In this document: positions 62,274 to 64,000 of the stretch, one piece after another
Layout of the letters: each line of letters starts with the position of its first letter
Position numbering within the stretch: position 1 is the first letter of the stretch
From: Patagioenas fasciata
Lineage: Eukaryota; Chordata; Aves; Columbiformes; Columbidae
Reading direction: 5' to 3'
Assembly: GCF_037038585.1 (NCBI RefSeq)
Contig: NC_092520.1
Coordinates: 151,403,104-151,467,103, forward strand
Length of the DNA: 64,000 nucleotides
Made by a program: the position numbers and the translations under genes
The notes under the pieces: model-generated
The model's database searches: none
Told to the model about the DNA's origin: nothing
Seen by the model: only the letters and a program-made list of their open reading frames with translations

Positions 62274-62437
62274 AAAACAAACAAACAAAACAACAAGAAA
62301 CCAAAACAACAACCACAAAAAACAACAAAACAAAAAAAACTACAACCAAAACCACACAACAAATAAAACCCACACAAACCCTGCAAAACAAACAAATGAA
62401 ACCATAAACAAACACCACAACAAAAAAGTACAAACCT
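62274..62437. repeat. A/C-rich low-complexity tract, about 165 bp
   Basis: The plus strand is composed almost wholly of A and C with very few G or T. It is built from irregular AAAC, CAAA and ACAAC units without a fixed period. It is the longest strand-asymmetric tract in the window and resembles the 22,779-22,853 tract. Confidence 0.9.
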
Positions 62438-64000
62438 CAGCTGAATCAGCACAAAATCTTGGCTTTATCCTTTTGACTTTCTGAATTAACTCTTAATTGA
62501 GATCAAGAAATATTAATTATGTATTGTAAATAATGCCTAGTACTGTCTGGCTTTTCAGTTAATACTTTAAGTTTTTAATGAAGAAGTAGTGCAATAACCC
62601 ATTGGCATTCAGTGCGTTAGCTTTCCCCCAGGTTTCTCAACCTTGAGCGATTTGTCTCTTCAGGCTTGGAGAGTTGTGTCCCCAAGGCACTGACATAGAA
62701 GTTAAATTGTCTGTAAAGACAAAAAGGAACCAGCCAGGCTTTATAAGGCTCTGATTTATAGGGAGCCAGCAATTGATACCTCTTTTGAGGTCAGTGCAGT
62801 CTGCATGGGAAAAGAAACAATAAGATGCCTGGGCGTCTTAGGCCCTCCCTTCTGCTGAAAGCAGGATGGGTGTGTAGTGTTGATACACATATTAATTAGG
62901 TATTTGAAATGTTGAGGATTGCCCATGTTCCCTGTGTTACCATCCCTTTATTTCCTTTCTCTCTCTAAAGCAGTTTATGCTGCACGTGACCCTCAGCATA
63001 TGCCCAGATCTTACCTGTATCATGTGAGAAGCGTTACCTCCAGTGAACATTCTCTAGCAAAGCACGTGGCCTTTAAAAAAATGCCCTGATATGTGGGAAT
63101 AGCTAGAATAACTAATGCCCGATCCTTGTATGTCAATGTTGCGCCCACATCTGTTTGTTAACCTGCTGAGGATCTAGCGTTGCATCACACTGAGCTAAGA
63201 TATTTTGCTGGGACTGGGCAGCTACCGGTCCACGTAGTAGCTGTGGTGGTACTTTGTCTCTATTGTTCATTTTTATCATGGTCAAATAATATGCGGGTTC
63301 CCTCTAAAGACCAACTTTTATTTTCCTTAAGAGAGGAAAGACACAAGTTAAGATGGGTGGATCAGGAACAGAGCAGAAGCTGAAGGAATATGTATTGAGG
63401 AATATTAGGGTGTCTTAAATCTCACCACAGTCCCTCTACCCAATTGTCCCCACCGACTATCGGTGGCTCTCTCCTCCCTACCCTCCTCCCTACCATGAGC
63501 TGCTGAGTCACTGCTCAAAGGCGCTTGGCTTTTGCCACTGCACAGCATACGACTTCAGGGGAATGTAGGCTGCCTTGAGTATGTCCCTAGTTGGTGCTTT
63601 TTTTAGTTCATTATCAAAAAGAAGCTTGCTACAATCACCAGCACTCACAAGCCCATAGAAGTGTGGCTTTGGAATATTTCTTTATATGCTTGATGTTGAA
63701 GCAATCACAGCAGCAAAGGTACACTGCCAGTGGTATGTTAAGAGCTGTTACCAGGTGTGTGTGTCCCTGCTCTTTTCACTAGTGTCAGATCACAGACATA
63801 GTCTGGTTTGTTGTGATGTGCTGCAGACAGGAAATAAATTCGTTTTGACTTGTGGAAGGGCAGAACTGAGCAGAGAGGAAGGTGGGATAGAGCTTCATGA
63901 GACTGCAGGTTTTATCCCCACTTATTTTGTTGTTCAATTACTGTTCTAAGTCTGTATCACCTGTGGAAATAAAAAAGTTGCTGTGATAGTATTAGCTTAT

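Larger units (their letters stand above)
54759..64000 (+). other. BCL2L13: BCL2L13 intron 6 (runs past the window)
   Basis: At least 9.2 kb of the last intron. I looked for the acidic start of the terminal exon expected after QQGGW and did not find it. The stretch contains an old CR1 fragment, an A/C-rich tract, a polypyrimidine tract and a short G-rich duplication, listed separately. A strong acceptor at 55,350 opens a short in-frame ORF and is discussed as a finding. Confidence 0.65.

Overview
The window is nuclear DNA from a bird. The evidence is two intron-containing vertebrate genes with long AT-rich introns, CpG-island promoters, truncated CR1 LINE fragments in both orientations, and one stretch that resembles an avian ERVL-type LTR. 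I see no bacterial, organellar or plasmid features. Most open reading frames here are chance ORFs in introns or intergenic DNA.

Layout: positions 1 to about 14,350 hold no gene I can identify. This stretch looks richer in G+C up to about 10.9 kb. It contains a CR1 fragment (about 6,843-7,360), a TG/TA/G microsatellite (5,656-5,694) and a cluster of EBF-type palindromes (2,825-3,104). Positions 14,360-26,525 (minus strand) carry the complete coding region of ATP6V1E1, V-ATPase subunit E1. It has nine coding exons totalling 681 nt, which encode 226 residues plus the stop, and every intron is GT-AG. Its CpG-island promoter lies at about 26,280-26,900.

About 26,995-27,612 is an LTR-like element between two divergent promoters. 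About 28,780-29,700 is the second CpG island, the promoter and non-coding exon 1 of BCL2L13 (plus strand). Coding exons 2-6 of BCL2L13 run from 34,797 to 54,758 and give 201 codons covering the BH4, BH3, BH1 and BH2 regions. The last exon, expected to encode the long acidic linker, the LC3-binding motif and the C-terminal membrane anchor, was not found, so it probably lies beyond position 64,000.

How the genes relate: ATP6V1E1 encodes a peripheral-stalk subunit of the proton pump that acidifies lysosomes. BCL2L13 encodes a mitochondrial outer-membrane Bcl-2-family protein known as a mitophagy receptor. They are transcribed divergently, as I recall for mammals, with start sites roughly 2.3 kb apart. 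The BCL2L13 promoter has an intact CACGTG E-box, while the ATP6V1E1 promoter has only a partial match. Joint regulation is an inference. I found no RNA genes, CRISPR arrays or novel multi-gene system. The hunt items are regulatory, splicing and repeat-structure observations.
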